From DASYQD01 sp963846495 (GTDB taxonomy: Bacteria > Acidobacteriota > Thermoanaerobaculia > Multivoradales > JAIOJS01): a stretch of DNA of 64,000 nt. The stretch covers positions 124,001-188,000 of the forward strand of contig CAWJWP010000030.1 of NCBI GenBank assembly GCA_963846495.1, given 5' to 3'. The position numbers and the translations under genes are program-made. The number at the start of each line of letters is the position of its first letter. Position 1 is the stretch's first letter. A model generated the notes under the pieces. It saw only the letters and a list, made by a program, of their open reading frames with translations. It searched no databases and was not told the origin of the DNA. Positions 41,880-50,729 of this stretch are shown here, piece by piece.

Positions 41880-42833
41880 TTGAGAGTTACCAGCCCTTCC
41901 GTTTACCGATGGCTGGTCGTGCTCTGCCTCGTCGCCGGCGGCGGCACTCACGTGCAGCCGCTCGCGGCGCAGCCAACGGAGGCGACCCCCTCGCCAGCAA
42001 CGCCAGCGGAGACGCAAGTCGCCGCCCCCCCGGAGCAGCCGGGCGCCCCCGACACGGCGGAGGTCCCCGCCGCACCAACGACGCCCGAGCTCCCGGAGGG
42101 AGCGGTGGAACAAGCATTCCGCATCCTGATGGCGGCCTTACTGCTCGCCGTCCTGCTGGAGAACGCCTTCGCCCTGCTCTTCAACTGGCGTTTGTTTCAG
42201 GAGTTCTTCGTCGGCAAGGCGTGGCGGACGCCGATCATGTTTGGCGGCGCGTTGATGATCGTGCGGACCTTCGGTCTCGATCTCATGGCGCGCTTGGTCC
42301 GCGCCTTCAATCCTGACCTCGACGTCGAGGCCGGCGCCGGCGATTGGTTCACTTCCGTGATCACGGCCATGGTGCTCGCCGGCGGCAGCGTTGGCGTGAA
42401 CCGGGTGCTCGTGGCGCTCGGATTTCGCTCGCAGGTCCGCCCCGAAGCCCTCGAGCCCCGGCTCGAACGCGACGAGGCGTTCGTGGCGATTCGCGTCCGC
42501 GGAGCCTCGGCAGAGTCGATCTATCAGGTGAACATGGATGTCGTGGATCCCGTTCCGCCGGACATCCCGACGACATTGGGGTTCGTCGGCGGCGCAGCGA
42601 GCGTCGGGACGCGGCTGCGCGAGCTGCTCTTCCCGGTGCGTGGGCGAATCCCCAGGAGCGGCGGCCTGCGGGTGCTGACCACGAAGGCGTATCGGATCTC
42701 GGTCACCGACCTGAAAGCTCGCAAGACCTACGACGCGCGCGGCGAGCCGATCGAGGGGCCGGCAAAGAGCCAGGTCTTCGCGTTCGCCCCCAAGGCTATC
42801 GTCGACTTCACCATCACGATCGCGCCCAGCTAG
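41880..42833 (+). CDS. Membrane protein of unknown function, first gene of a three-gene cassette
   Basis: A 317-residue protein starting at a TTG with a strong Shine-Dalgarno (GGAGGTGA, 41870-41877); no ATG or GTG offers a better start. A signal peptide or anchor (about 10-30) is followed by a Pro/Ala/Thr-rich linker (30-70), then three hydrophobic segments (about 78-103, 112-135 and 150-176) and a soluble C-terminal domain of about 140 residues, predicted beta-rich (EAFVAIRVRGASAESIYQVN, GLRVLTTKAYRISVTDL). I do not recognise a family. It is followed after 36 bases by the metallopeptidase gene and probably shares its transcript, so it may anchor or recruit the two enzymes. Confidence 0.75.
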   Translation: MRVTSPSVYRWLVVLCLVAGGGTHVQPLAAQPTEATPSPATPAETQVAAPPEQPGAPDTAEVPAAPTTPELPEGAVEQAFRILMAALLLAVLLENAFALLFNWRLFQEFFVGKAWRTPIMFGGALMIVRTFGLDLMARLVRAFNPDLDVEAGAGDWFTSVITAMVLAGGSVGVNRVLVALGFRSQVRPEALEPRLERDEAFVAIRVRGASAESIYQVNMDVVDPVPPDIPTTLGFVGGAASVGTRLRELLFPVRGRIPRSGGLRVLTTKAYRISVTDLKARKTYDARGEPIEGPAKSQVFAFAPKAIVDFTITIAPS

Positions 42834-42868
42834 TGTCAGTCGGCAGGGTGAGCGAGAGGAGGCAGGCC

Positions 42869-44854
42869 GTGGCGAAACCTTCAGGCGCCAGCAAGAAGCA
42901 AAAACTGCAGACACCGGCAGGCGCGCCGTCACCGGCTGCGCCGACCAAGGCGCCGCGAAGGGCGAGCTGCAAGACCATCGAGGGTGTCGCCATCCCGCCG
43001 GAGACGCGACTCAGCCTCTATGCGCAGGCGACCTACCTGCCCGGAGACTTCAAGCAGGCCTGCGGGCTCCTGCTTCCCTTCATCACCTATTTCCAGGACC
43101 CCTTCGTGGCCAAGAACGACCCGCAGAAGGTCTTCGACAAGGAGGTCTTCGTCGCCTGGGAACCGGGGCTGGCCGACGGGCCGACGAGCTCCCGCTTCGC
43201 CATCGTCGACTACAACGCCGACAGCGGTACGCTCGAGCTCCCCGCGGTGTGGGACCACGATTCCGACACCTTCGTCGGCAGCGACGGCACGCCGCTCGAC
43301 GAGAAGGCCGCCGGCAGCTTCCAGTTTCACCAGGTCAGCGTCTGGGCGCTGCTGCAGGGCACGCTGGCCTTCTTCGAGAACCCCTCGGCACTGGGACGGA
43401 CGATCCCGTGGGCCTTCGAGGGGAACCGCTTGATCGTCGTGCCGCACGCCGGGTACGGCGAGAACGCGTACTACGACCGCGACAGCAAGTCGCTCCAGTT
43501 CTACTACTTCAACTCGCAGCTGGACGGCGCCGACGAGGAGAACACCGTCTACACCTGCCTTTCCGTGGACATCGTCCACCACGAGTTCGGGCATGCGGTC
43601 CTCGACGGGATCCGTCCTCTCCTCAACGAGAGCAGCAACCCGCAGACTGCCGGCTTCCACGAGTTCGTGGGAGATCTCACCGCCATTCTCATGACGTTGA
43701 AGAACCGCACGCTGCGGCATCAACTGGCCGAAGCGTCCAACGGCAGTATCGAAAAGGCCACGACCCTGGCGTCGATTGCCGAGGAGTTCGGCAACGCCGT
43801 GCAGGGCCGGCCCTATCTGCGCACGGCTCTCAACCAGGACAAGTTGGGCGACCTGGCGAACGAGACCAGCCCGCACCGCCTCTCCGAGGTGCTCACCGGC
43901 ACCATGTTCGACGTCTTGATCGCCCTCGGCGAGGGCTACAAGAACGACGACCTCAAGCACAAGTCCAACAAGGAAGTGTTCTGGGAGGCGGCCGACCGCA
44001 TGCAGCGCACGGCCATCCAGCCGCTCGACCTCCTGCCTCCCGTCGAGGTGACGTTCCGCGACTACGCCCTGGCGGTCTGCCGTTCGCAGCAGCTGGCCGA
44101 TCCGCTCGACCCGAAGAATTACTACAAGATGCTGATCAAGGTCTTTCGCCACCGCGGGATCCTGAGCAAGGAAGACGAAGCGCGCTTGAACGAACCGCGC
44201 TATCTCACCGAACGGCTCACCCTCAGCGTTGCGCACAGCGTCGACAACATCTCGCGATCGCGCGCCGCGGCCTACCGGTTCCTCGACGACAACCGCGAGG
44301 ACCTGCTGATCCCGGCGAATCGCGACTTCTTCGTCGCCGACCTCTACGAAGCGAGGAAACGTGGGCGGCAGAACCAGCCGCTGCCGCGTCAGGTCGTCCT
44401 CCAGTACGCCTGGCGCGAAGAGGTGCCGCTGGAGGGCCCCCGTTTCGGCAGGTATGCCGGCCGCACCACGACGATGCTGTGCGGCGGCACTCTGGTGTTC
44501 AACGACAACGGACACGTGCTCTCGTGGATGATGAAGCCCGGCTCACACCCCTATGGCGGCAAGCGGCCCCGCGGCGGCAAGAGGGCGGAGGCCTGGAAGG
44601 CGGCGGTGGCCGAAGGCACGGCCCGGCGGGACGACATGCTGGGCTTCCTGGCGGCCCAGATCGAGACCGGCCGCATCGGTCCGCTGCTGGCCTCGGCGAA
44701 GGGATTGCTGGCATCGCGGGTGCCGCCGATGACGGCCGACGAGGACGGCGAGCTGGTCCGTTTCCAGCTGTCGCCCCACCTGCACTTGTCCGAAGAAGCC
44801 CACCTCGCAGAGGAAGAAGAGACAGGGGAACGGCAATGGGAAATCAGCTGCTGA
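42869..44854 (+). CDS. Gluzincin-like zinc metallopeptidase (thermolysin-like HExxH)
   Basis: A 661-residue soluble protein without a signal peptide. The GTG at 42869 has AGGAGG six bases upstream. The active-site region is SVDIVHHEFGHAVLDGIRPL (HExxH), followed about 25 residues later by TAGFHEFVGDLTAILM, whose Glu and Asp match the third zinc ligand and Asp of thermolysin-type gluzincins. GENAYYDRDSKSLQFYYF just upstream also resembles the strand before the thermolysin HExxH. The N-terminal 55 residues are basic and low-complexity; the C-terminal 250 residues are mixed helical with no known domain. Its last 19 bases overlap the MBL-fold gene. A peptidase acting inside the cell is unusual for this fold and suggests a regulated or conflict-type system. 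Confidence 0.8.
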   Translation: MAKPSGASKKQKLQTPAGAPSPAAPTKAPRRASCKTIEGVAIPPETRLSLYAQATYLPGDFKQACGLLLPFITYFQDPFVAKNDPQKVFDKEVFVAWEPGLADGPTSSRFAIVDYNADSGTLELPAVWDHDSDTFVGSDGTPLDEKAAGSFQFHQVSVWALLQGTLAFFENPSALGRTIPWAFEGNRLIVVPHAGYGENAYYDRDSKSLQFYYFNSQLDGADEENTVYTCLSVDIVHHEFGHAVLDGIRPLLNESSNPQTAGFHEFVGDLTAILMTLKNRTLRHQLAEASNGSIEKATTLASIAEEFGNAVQGRPYLRTALNQDKLGDLANETSPHRLSEVLTGTMFDVLIALGEGYKNDDLKHKSNKEVFWEAADRMQRTAIQPLDLLPPVEVTFRDYALAVCRSQQLADPLDPKNYYKMLIKVFRHRGILSKEDEARLNEPRYLTERLTLSVAHSVDNISRSRAAAYRFLDDNREDLLIPANRDFFVADLYEARKRGRQNQPLPRQVVLQYAWREEVPLEGPRFGRYAGRTTTMLCGGTLVFNDNGHVLSWMMKPGSHPYGGKRPRGGKRAEAWKAAVAEGTARRDDMLGFLAAQIETGRIGPLLASAKGLLASRVPPMTADEDGELVRFQLSPHLHLSEEAHLAEEEETGERQWEISC

Positions 44855-46216
44855 TCCGCGCCTACAACGTGGGATGCGGCGATTGCATCCACGTCGGCAT
44901 TCCCGGTCCGCACGGGGGGTTCCACATCCTCATCGATTGCGGCAAGAAAGGGAACGACGCCCTGCTCGAGAAGGCCATCAAGCACCTCGAAGGGGAGCTG
45001 CCGAAAGGTTCGGCCCCCGGCAAGAAACGCCTGGACCTGATCGTCGCCACCCACCGGCACGAAGACCACATCAAGGGCTTCGACCCGAAGTGGTTCAAGA
45101 ACATCGAGGTGAAGAACATCTGGCTCAGCGTGGCGATGGACCCCAACCATCCGCAGGCCACGGGCGTCAACAAGCTGCACGCATTCGCCGCGCGGGCGAT
45201 GCGCGAATTGACCGCCAGCGGCCAGGCCCTCAGCCCGGAGATCGAGCTCCTGGCGTCGCTGTACGGGGTCAGCAACGAGGCCGCCGACGAGCTCCTCATG
45301 CAGACGCTGCCGAAGGCCAACGGCATCAAGCCGCGGTACGTCCACTCGGGCATGGCGCACGACTTGAAGCTCCCGCCGGGCACCAAGATCCACATCCTGG
45401 CGCCCGAGAAGGACGTCGACCACTTCTATCTCGGCAAGGAGATCGACACCACCCTGAAAGGCCTGCAGGGGCTCGCTCCCGTTGGGGCCCCAGGCGGCAG
45501 GCGGGGCCGCCGCCAAGGCGGGTCGACAGCCGGCGAACATCAGCGCCACCGATTTCCGCGTCCTGCAATCGCGCATGCTCTCCAACGGCCTGGCGTTCGC
45601 GGCCAAGGAAACGTCCATTCAGAACAACCTGAGCGTGGTGCTCCTCATCGAGTGGAAGAAGCGCCGCCTGCTCTTCGTCGGCGACGCCGAGTGGGAGGGC
45701 GAGTTCAGGGACGGCAAACACAACGGCAGCTGGAACGTGATGTGGGAGAAGCACCGCACGGGGCACCTGAGCAAGCCGCTGGACTTCCTCAAGATCGGCC
45801 ATCACGGGAGCATCAACGCCACCCCGCCGCCGGCCACCGCAATGAAGAAGGGTAAGGAGGCGCCGGCGAACGGCATCCACACGGTCCTCGACACCATCCT
45901 GCCGGTGCCGAAGAAGGGCAAGCCGACCGCCCAGGCAGTGGTCTCGACCGAGCGCGAGTTCTACAACCCGATCCCGGAATGCAAGCTGCTCGTCGACCTC
46001 GCCCGCCGGGTCGGCAACAGTCGCAACTATGGAGAGGCCTTCGCGAAGAAAAAGCTCGACCCGAAGACCGTCTGGGCGACGACGAAGGCCAAGAAGAACA
46101 AGTTCTTCGAGACCTACGAGCGGGATTTTCTCGCTCTTCGTCAGCCCTTGCGCACCGACTTGGAATTCGTCGTCGACGACAAGGCCTTCGTCGACGTGAC
46201 GATTCCACCGGGCTAG
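44836..46216 (+). CDS. ComEC/Rec2-type metallo-beta-lactamase-fold hydrolase, one frameshift
   Basis: About 459 residues. The N-terminus IRAYNVGCGDCIHVGIPG and the zinc motif VATHRHEDHIKGFDPKW (HxHxDH) identify an MBL fold of the ComEC soluble-domain type; LLFVGDAEWEGEF gives the bridging Asp and DFLKIGHHGSINATPPP the last His. The frame moves by +1 near 45480 (TTGGGGCCCC run), within a Gly/Ala/Lys-rich linker, so an indel is likely and all metal ligands remain. ComEC-like MBL domains cut nucleic acids or nucleotides; here there is no DNA-uptake channel, so it is a stand-alone enzyme. It is translationally coupled to the metallopeptidase (19-base overlap). Confidence 0.8.
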
Positions 46217-46230
46217 GGCGCCGGCGCCGC

Positions 46231-47181
46231 CTAGAGCTTGATCGCCTCGAGCACCCGCTTCACGGACTTGGCGCTCTGCATGATGTAGAAGTGCACGGCC
46301 GGGACGCCGGCTTCGAGCAGCTCGCGCACTTGCTTCACCGTCCACTCGACGCCCACGTCGAGCACCTGCTCCGGCGCCGCCTTCGCCGCCGCGTCCGCCA
46401 ATTCCAGCGGGATCTCGACGTGGAAGGTGCGCGGGATCGTCTTCAGCTGCGCCGCCGACGACAGCACCTTCAAGCCGGGGATGATCGGCACCGTGATGCC
46501 CTCGGCACGGCACAGCTCGACGAAGCGGAAGTAGTGGCGGTTGTCGAAGAACATCTGCGTCACGATGTAGTGCCCGCCGGCCTCGACTTTCTCCTTCGTC
46601 GCCCGCACGTCGGTCATCAAGTTCGGCGCCTCGAAGTGACGCTCCGGATACCCCGCGACCCCAACGCAGAAATCCGACGGGTCGGCGTCGAGCAAGTCCT
46701 CCTCGAGGTAGCGCCCCTTGTTCATCGCCGACACCTGCCGCACCAGCTCCACCGCGTAGCGGTTCGCCGAGCGCCCGTGCTGCAGCGGCTTCTGGTAGCC
46801 GTTGTCGTCGCCACGGATGGTGAGCACGTTGTCGATGCCGAGGTAGCGCAGCTCGATGAGGAAATCCTCGGTCTCCTCGCGCGAGAAGCCGGTGCACAGC
46901 ACGTGCGGCACGGCGTCGATGCCGTACTTGTTCTGGATCAGCGCGCAGACGCCGAGCGTGCCCGGCCGTTTGCGCTTGACGCGCCGCTCGAGGCCGTGCG
47001 AGGTCTCCTCGATCGAGACCTGCGCGGCGTGGCTGGTGATGTCGATGAAGGGTGGAGCGAACACCATCAGCTCGTCGAGCAGCGCCAGGAGGCCGCGCAC
47101 GTCGCCGCCGCGCAAGGGCGGGATCAATTCGAAGCTGATGAGCGGACGCTTCGCCCGCTCGAGGTGCTCGGTGACCTTCAT
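46231..47181 (-). CDS. metF: Methylenetetrahydrofolate reductase
   Basis: A 316-residue TIM-barrel flavoenzyme making 5-methyltetrahydrofolate, the methyl donor for MetH. Typical segments are FELIPPLRGGDVRGLLALLD (with the catalytic Glu), LTIRGDDNGYQKPL, DFCVGVAGYPERHFEAPNL, GGHYIVTQMFFDNRHYFRFV and IPIIPG-like VPIIPGLKVL. The ATG at 47181 begins right at the family N-terminus (MKVTEHLERAKRPLISFELI). A TATCAT hexamer in the GCTATCAT context sits ten bases upstream. It is 4.6 kb from metH, in the same orientation but a separate transcript. Confidence 0.95.
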   Translation of the reverse strand: MKVTEHLERAKRPLISFELIPPLRGGDVRGLLALLDELMVFAPPFIDITSHAAQVSIEETSHGLERRVKRKRPGTLGVCALIQNKYGIDAVPHVLCTGFSREETEDFLIELRYLGIDNVLTIRGDDNGYQKPLQHGRSANRYAVELVRQVSAMNKGRYLEEDLLDADPSDFCVGVAGYPERHFEAPNLMTDVRATKEKVEAGGHYIVTQMFFDNRHYFRFVELCRAEGITVPIIPGLKVLSSAAQLKTIPRTFHVEIPLELADAAAKAAPEQVLDVGVEWTVKQVRELLEAGVPAVHFYIMQSAKSVKRVLEAIKL

Positions 47182-47197
47182 GAAGCCCGCAATGATA
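47182..47197 (-). promoter_or_regulatory. Candidate promoter for metF with very short leader
   Basis: On the minus strand CGCTATCAT ends ten bases before the metF ATG, giving a predicted leader of only about three bases. Same octamer GCTATCAT as before the PBP1 and sigma-factor genes. Confidence 0.45.
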
Positions 47198-47266
47198 GCG
47201 AAGCAGCCGCGTGCGAGCCGCGCACGCTGCTGCCGCGGCTCGCGGCCGCAAGCATCAGCGCGCACG

Positions 47267-47279
47267 TAAGATCGCGCCG
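47267..47279 (+). promoter_or_regulatory. Candidate leaderless promoter heading the polysaccharide locus
   Basis: TAAGAT ends seven bases before the ATG at 47280, pointing away from metF. Divergent metF and polysaccharide promoters lie within about 100 bases. Confidence 0.45.
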
Positions 47280-48674
47280 ATGAGCTTCATGGGCGGCTAT
47301 CCGGGCTGGCGCCTGTGGCGCTACCTCGGCGACGGTCTGGCCGCGGCCGCCTCCTGGTACGGCGCCGTATGGCTGCGCGTCGTCGTGCCGCTGCCTTTCA
47401 CCGTCGGCCTGCTGCCCGCCGAGCGCGTGGCGCTGGCCCACCCGGTGCTGCTGCTGGTGCTGGCGCTGCAGCTTTTGACGCTCTACTTCCTCGGCTTCTA
47501 CCACTCGCCCGAATCGCGGCCACGGCTCGAGTTGGCGAGCCGGCTGCTCACGGCGGCGGCGCTCCAGGGGCTCGTCCTCACCGCCTACTTCTTCCTCGCC
47601 GACCGCACCTTCCCGCGCTCGGTGCTGGTGCTCTACGTGCTCTTTGACGCCGTGCTGCTCACACTGTGGCGCGGTCTCGCGCAGCGCTTCTACAGACCGC
47701 GACGACGCCGAGTGGCGCTCGTCGGCGGCGGCGATTCGGCCGTCGAGCTCGCCGCCAAGATCGCGCGGCATCACTGGCACGGGCTCGACGTGGTGGGGTA
47801 CCTGCGCACTCCCGGCGAGCCGCCGGCGGCGGATGGGCGCGACCGCGCGCTCGGCCTCTGCCTCGGCACCGTCGAGGACGTGCCGGAGCTGCTGCGTGCC
47901 GACGCCTTCGATCACCTCGTCGTCGTCGCGCCCACCGACACCTGGCAGAGCCGCCTCGTCGACCTGCTCGCCGGCGAGCGTCCCGCGCACACGGCCGTGC
48001 TGCTGTTGCCCGGACCGTTCGAGAGCCTCATCGGCCGCATGCGCTACCGCTGGGTGAGCGACCTGCCGCTCATCGAGGTCATCGGCGCCAGCGAGTGGCG
48101 CCTGCACCGGCCGCTCAAGCGTGTCGTCGACCTGCTCGTCGGCGGCGCCGGTCTCGTCGTCGCCTCGCCGCTCTTCGTCGCCTGCGCCATCGCGGTGCGG
48201 CTCACCTCGACGGGGCCGGTGCTCTACCGGCAGACGCGCGTCGGCCGCGGGCGGGTGCCGTTCACGCTGCTCAAGTTCCGCACCATGCACGCCGGCGCCG
48301 AGCAGGAAGGCGAGGTGCTGGCGACGCCCGGCGACGCGCGTCTCACCAACATTGGCGGCTTCCTGCGGCGCACGCGGCTCGACGAGCTGCCGCAGCTGCT
48401 CAACGTGCTCGCCGGCGCGATGAGCCTCGTCGGCCCGCGTCCCGAGCGGCCCGGTTTCGTCAGCACCTACCTCGACCGCGTACCCGGCTACGCCGAGCGC
48501 TTCTCGATGCGGCCCGGGCTCACCGGCCTGGCGCAGGTCAACGGCGAGTACGACTCGACGCCGGAGAACAAGCTGCGCTACGACCTCGCCTACCAGGCGA
48601 ATTGGAGCCTCTGGCTCGACCTCTCGATCCTCGTGCGCACCGTGCGCACGGTGTTGAGCTCGCGCGGCGTGTGA
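47280..48674 (+). CDS. Polyprenyl-phosphate sugar-1-phosphate transferase (WbaP/WcaJ-like)
   Basis: A 464-residue initiating enzyme that loads the first sugar phosphate onto undecaprenyl phosphate. Four or five N-terminal membrane segments (to about 135) are followed by a CoA-binding-like Rossmann region (RRVALVGGGDSAVELAAKIA) and the catalytic PGT domain: WRLHRPLKRVVDLLVGGAGL, LLKFRTMHAGAEQEGEVLAT, RRTRLDELPQLLNVLAGAMS, LVGPRPERPGF and MRPGLTGLAQVNGEYD. All conserved Asp/Glu-Pro-Arg motifs are present. The sugar cannot be predicted. It is the first gene of the exopolysaccharide locus. Confidence 0.93.
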   Translation: MSFMGGYPGWRLWRYLGDGLAAAASWYGAVWLRVVVPLPFTVGLLPAERVALAHPVLLLVLALQLLTLYFLGFYHSPESRPRLELASRLLTAAALQGLVLTAYFFLADRTFPRSVLVLYVLFDAVLLTLWRGLAQRFYRPRRRRVALVGGGDSAVELAAKIARHHWHGLDVVGYLRTPGEPPAADGRDRALGLCLGTVEDVPELLRADAFDHLVVVAPTDTWQSRLVDLLAGERPAHTAVLLLPGPFESLIGRMRYRWVSDLPLIEVIGASEWRLHRPLKRVVDLLVGGAGLVVASPLFVACAIAVRLTSTGPVLYRQTRVGRGRVPFTLLKFRTMHAGAEQEGEVLATPGDARLTNIGGFLRRTRLDELPQLLNVLAGAMSLVGPRPERPGFVSTYLDRVPGYAERFSMRPGLTGLAQVNGEYDSTPENKLRYDLAYQANWSLWLDLSILVRTVRTVLSSRGV

Positions 48675-48686
48675 CGCGCGCGGGCG

Positions 48687-49211
48687 TCAAGGCGGCTGAG
48701 GCGACGGCGATGGTCGCGGCGCCGGCACGAGCGGCGGGAGGGTGACGATCGGCGTCGCCGCCACCATCGTCTCGGAGCCCGGCGGCAGCGAGCGCTCGAG
48801 CCCCGGCGCCAGGGCGATGCCGCGGCGCAGCTGCACGGCGGCCTCCTCGGTGCGGCCCTGCCGCCAGAGCATGGTGCCCCAATTGAAGAAGGCCTCCGCC
48901 CGCGGCTCGTGCGCGGTAGCGCGCCGATAGGCGGCGTCGGCGTCGGCGCGCCGGTCGGCGACGAAGAGTAAGTCGGCGTGGAAGGCGAGCGGCTCGACCG
49001 CCGCGGGATCGCGGCGCTGCGCCTGCTTGAGCGCCGCCTCGGCGAAGCGCAGCACCAGGCGCGGCGACTGCGCGCTGCCCAGCGCCGCCATCTCCTTGCG
49101 CACCACGTGCACGAGCACGCTCGACTGCAGGCGATGCCAGCCGCGCACGGATTGGCCGATGAGCGCCAGCGCCAGGGTGGCAGCGAGGATCGCGCTCGCG
49201 CGGCGGCTCAC
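48687..49211 (-). CDS. TPR-like exported protein downstream of the O-antigen polymerase/ligase
   Basis: A 174-residue protein starting at a GTG that overlaps the stop of the O-antigen ligase-like gene (GTGA). An N-terminal hydrophobic segment (SAILAATLALALIGQS) is a signal peptide or anchor. The body has two or three TPR-like helical pairs (ADADAAYRRATAHEPRAEAF, WGTMLWRQGRTEEAAVQLRR). The C-terminus is Pro-rich. A role in organising polysaccharide assembly is likely from position; no enzymatic motif. Confidence 0.75.
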   Translation of the reverse strand: MSRRASAILAATLALALIGQSVRGWHRLQSSVLVHVVRKEMAALGSAQSPRLVLRFAEAALKQAQRRDPAAVEPLAFHADLLFVADRRADADAAYRRATAHEPRAEAFFNWGTMLWRQGRTEEAAVQLRRGIALAPGLERSLPPGSETMVAATPIVTLPPLVPAPRPSPSPQPP

Positions 49212-50650
49212 GCTGCGGCCTCCGTTTCGTCGTTCGCGTCGTGGCGTCGCACGACCTCGTCGCCGCCGAGCAGCCACGCCAGCCAGGCGATCCAGGCGAA
49301 CGCCACCGGCCCCAGGCGGAGCGGGAAGTAGGCGAGGGCAAGGAGCGCCAGCGCCACGATGCCGCCCCAGGCGAGCGCGCGCTCGGCGGCGGGACGCGAC
49401 CGCGTGCGCCAGGCGGCCCGCAAGACGAGCGCGATCCCCCAACCGAGCGCGAGCAGCCCCGGCCAGCCGAGCTCGGCGCCGACCTCGAGGTACTCGTCGT
49501 GCGCGTTGGCGAACGAGGGATTCACGTGGCCGGTGAAGAAAGGGACGCCCTCGGCGAGCATCGCCAGCTTGGCGGGCGCGAACTCGGCGCGGTAGGCGCC
49601 GAAGCCGACGCCGGTGAGCGGATGGTCGCGCAGCAGTCGCATCGCCACCCACCAGCCGTCGAGGCGGCCGCTCAGCGCCTCGTTGAGCTCCTCGACGCTC
49701 GTCAACGCGGGGCGCAGGCGCACCACGCGCTCGCGCAACGGGCTCACCAAGGTGACGAGCAGCAGAGCCGCTATCGCCACTGCCGCGGCGCCGACGAGCA
49801 GGCGGCGGCGCGGCAGCAGCGCGGCCCAGAGCACGACGCTGCCGGCGGCGGCTGCGATGAGCGAGGTCAGCGTCTGCGTGCCGGCGAGCGCGTAGACGCA
49901 GACGGCGAGCACGACGAGCCGCCACCAGCGCGCGGCGCCGCGGGCGCCCGGCAGCCCCGCCTGCGCGACGAGGCAGGGCAGCACGAGCAACGCGGCGAGG
50001 TCGCCGGGATTGCCTGCCAGCGACGTAATGCCGAGCCGCTCGTAGTAGAACTGCTCGCCGAAGAGGACAGGCTGCCAGAGGTCGTGCAGCTGCAGGACGG
50101 CGATGGCGGCCAGCGCCGCTGCCGGCACCAATGCGGCATCGAGCACGCGGCGCACCCGTTCGCGGTGGATCGCCAGCGACCAGCCGACGAGCGCCGCGAC
50201 GCCGATGGCGAGGTCGGGCACCGCCTCGGCGACGTGCGCGCGGTGCGGCGTGGTGAAGAAGCTCGTGGCGGCGACGAGGAGGAGCGGCAGCGACGCGAAG
50301 AGCGCCGCCGAGCGTCGCAGCACCGCCGTACGCACCGAGCCGGCCCACGCCAGCGCGACGAGCGAGGCGAGCGCCAGCCACTCGGTGAGCATCCGCTGCG
50401 GCAACCGGAAGGCGTCGAGCGCCACCGGCACGACGACGAACGGCGGCACCGCGAGCGCGGCGATGGCCAACCACTCGCCGAGCCTCTGCACGCGTCCGCC
50501 GGCGGCGGACTCCGGCAACGCCGCTGCGGCGCGGGCGCGCCGCGATCGCCGATCTCCCTGCGCCGCAGCCGCCGGCGACGCGTGCGCCGCTCCGCGCGGT
50601 CCGCCGCCGCGACCGCCCGCGCCTGCTTTCGACTTGGTGCCGCGCTTCAT
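49208..50650 (-). CDS. O-antigen ligase/polymerase (Wzy/WaaL-like) membrane protein
   Basis: A 480-residue protein with about ten to twelve membrane helices after a basic Ala/Gly-rich N-terminus of about 50 residues. The large periplasmic loop holds LSGRLDGWWVAMRLLRDHPL, TGVGFGAYRAEFAPAKLAML and FANAHDEYLEVGAELGWPGL, the HNxxL-like end of the Wzy_C domain. Such proteins polymerise or ligate undecaprenyl-linked glycans. The ATG at 50650 is the first that precedes the membrane region; a longer upstream frame looks spurious. The following TPR gene is coupled by a four-base overlap. Confidence 0.85.
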   Translation of the reverse strand: MKRGTKSKAGAGGRGGGPRGAAHASPAAAAQGDRRSRRARAAAALPESAAGGRVQRLGEWLAIAALAVPPFVVVPVALDAFRLPQRMLTEWLALASLVALAWAGSVRTAVLRRSAALFASLPLLLVAATSFFTTPHRAHVAEAVPDLAIGVAALVGWSLAIHRERVRRVLDAALVPAAALAAIAVLQLHDLWQPVLFGEQFYYERLGITSLAGNPGDLAALLVLPCLVAQAGLPGARGAARWWRLVVLAVCVYALAGTQTLTSLIAAAAGSVVLWAALLPRRRLLVGAAAVAIAALLLVTLVSPLRERVVRLRPALTSVEELNEALSGRLDGWWVAMRLLRDHPLTGVGFGAYRAEFAPAKLAMLAEGVPFFTGHVNPSFANAHDEYLEVGAELGWPGLLALGWGIALVLRAAWRTRSRPAAERALAWGGIVALALLALAYFPLRLGPVAFAWIAWLAWLLGGDEVVRRHDANDETEAAA

Positions 50651-50715
50651 GCTGTCTTCGTCGAATCGAGCGGGCCGTCGACGTTGCGCTGCCGCCGCGC
50701 CCCGGCGGCGGGTGA

Positions 50716-50729
50716 TACGGTGCCGCCGG
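50716..50729 (+). promoter_or_regulatory. Candidate short-leader promoter for the GT2 gene
   Basis: GATACGGT: TACGGT ends eight bases before the ATG at 50730. Confidence 0.35.

Noticed and set aside
46217..46231. GC palindrome between the MBL gene and metF as a terminator
   Set aside because: Only GGCGCCGGCGCC without loop or T-run; not distinguishable from background GC.
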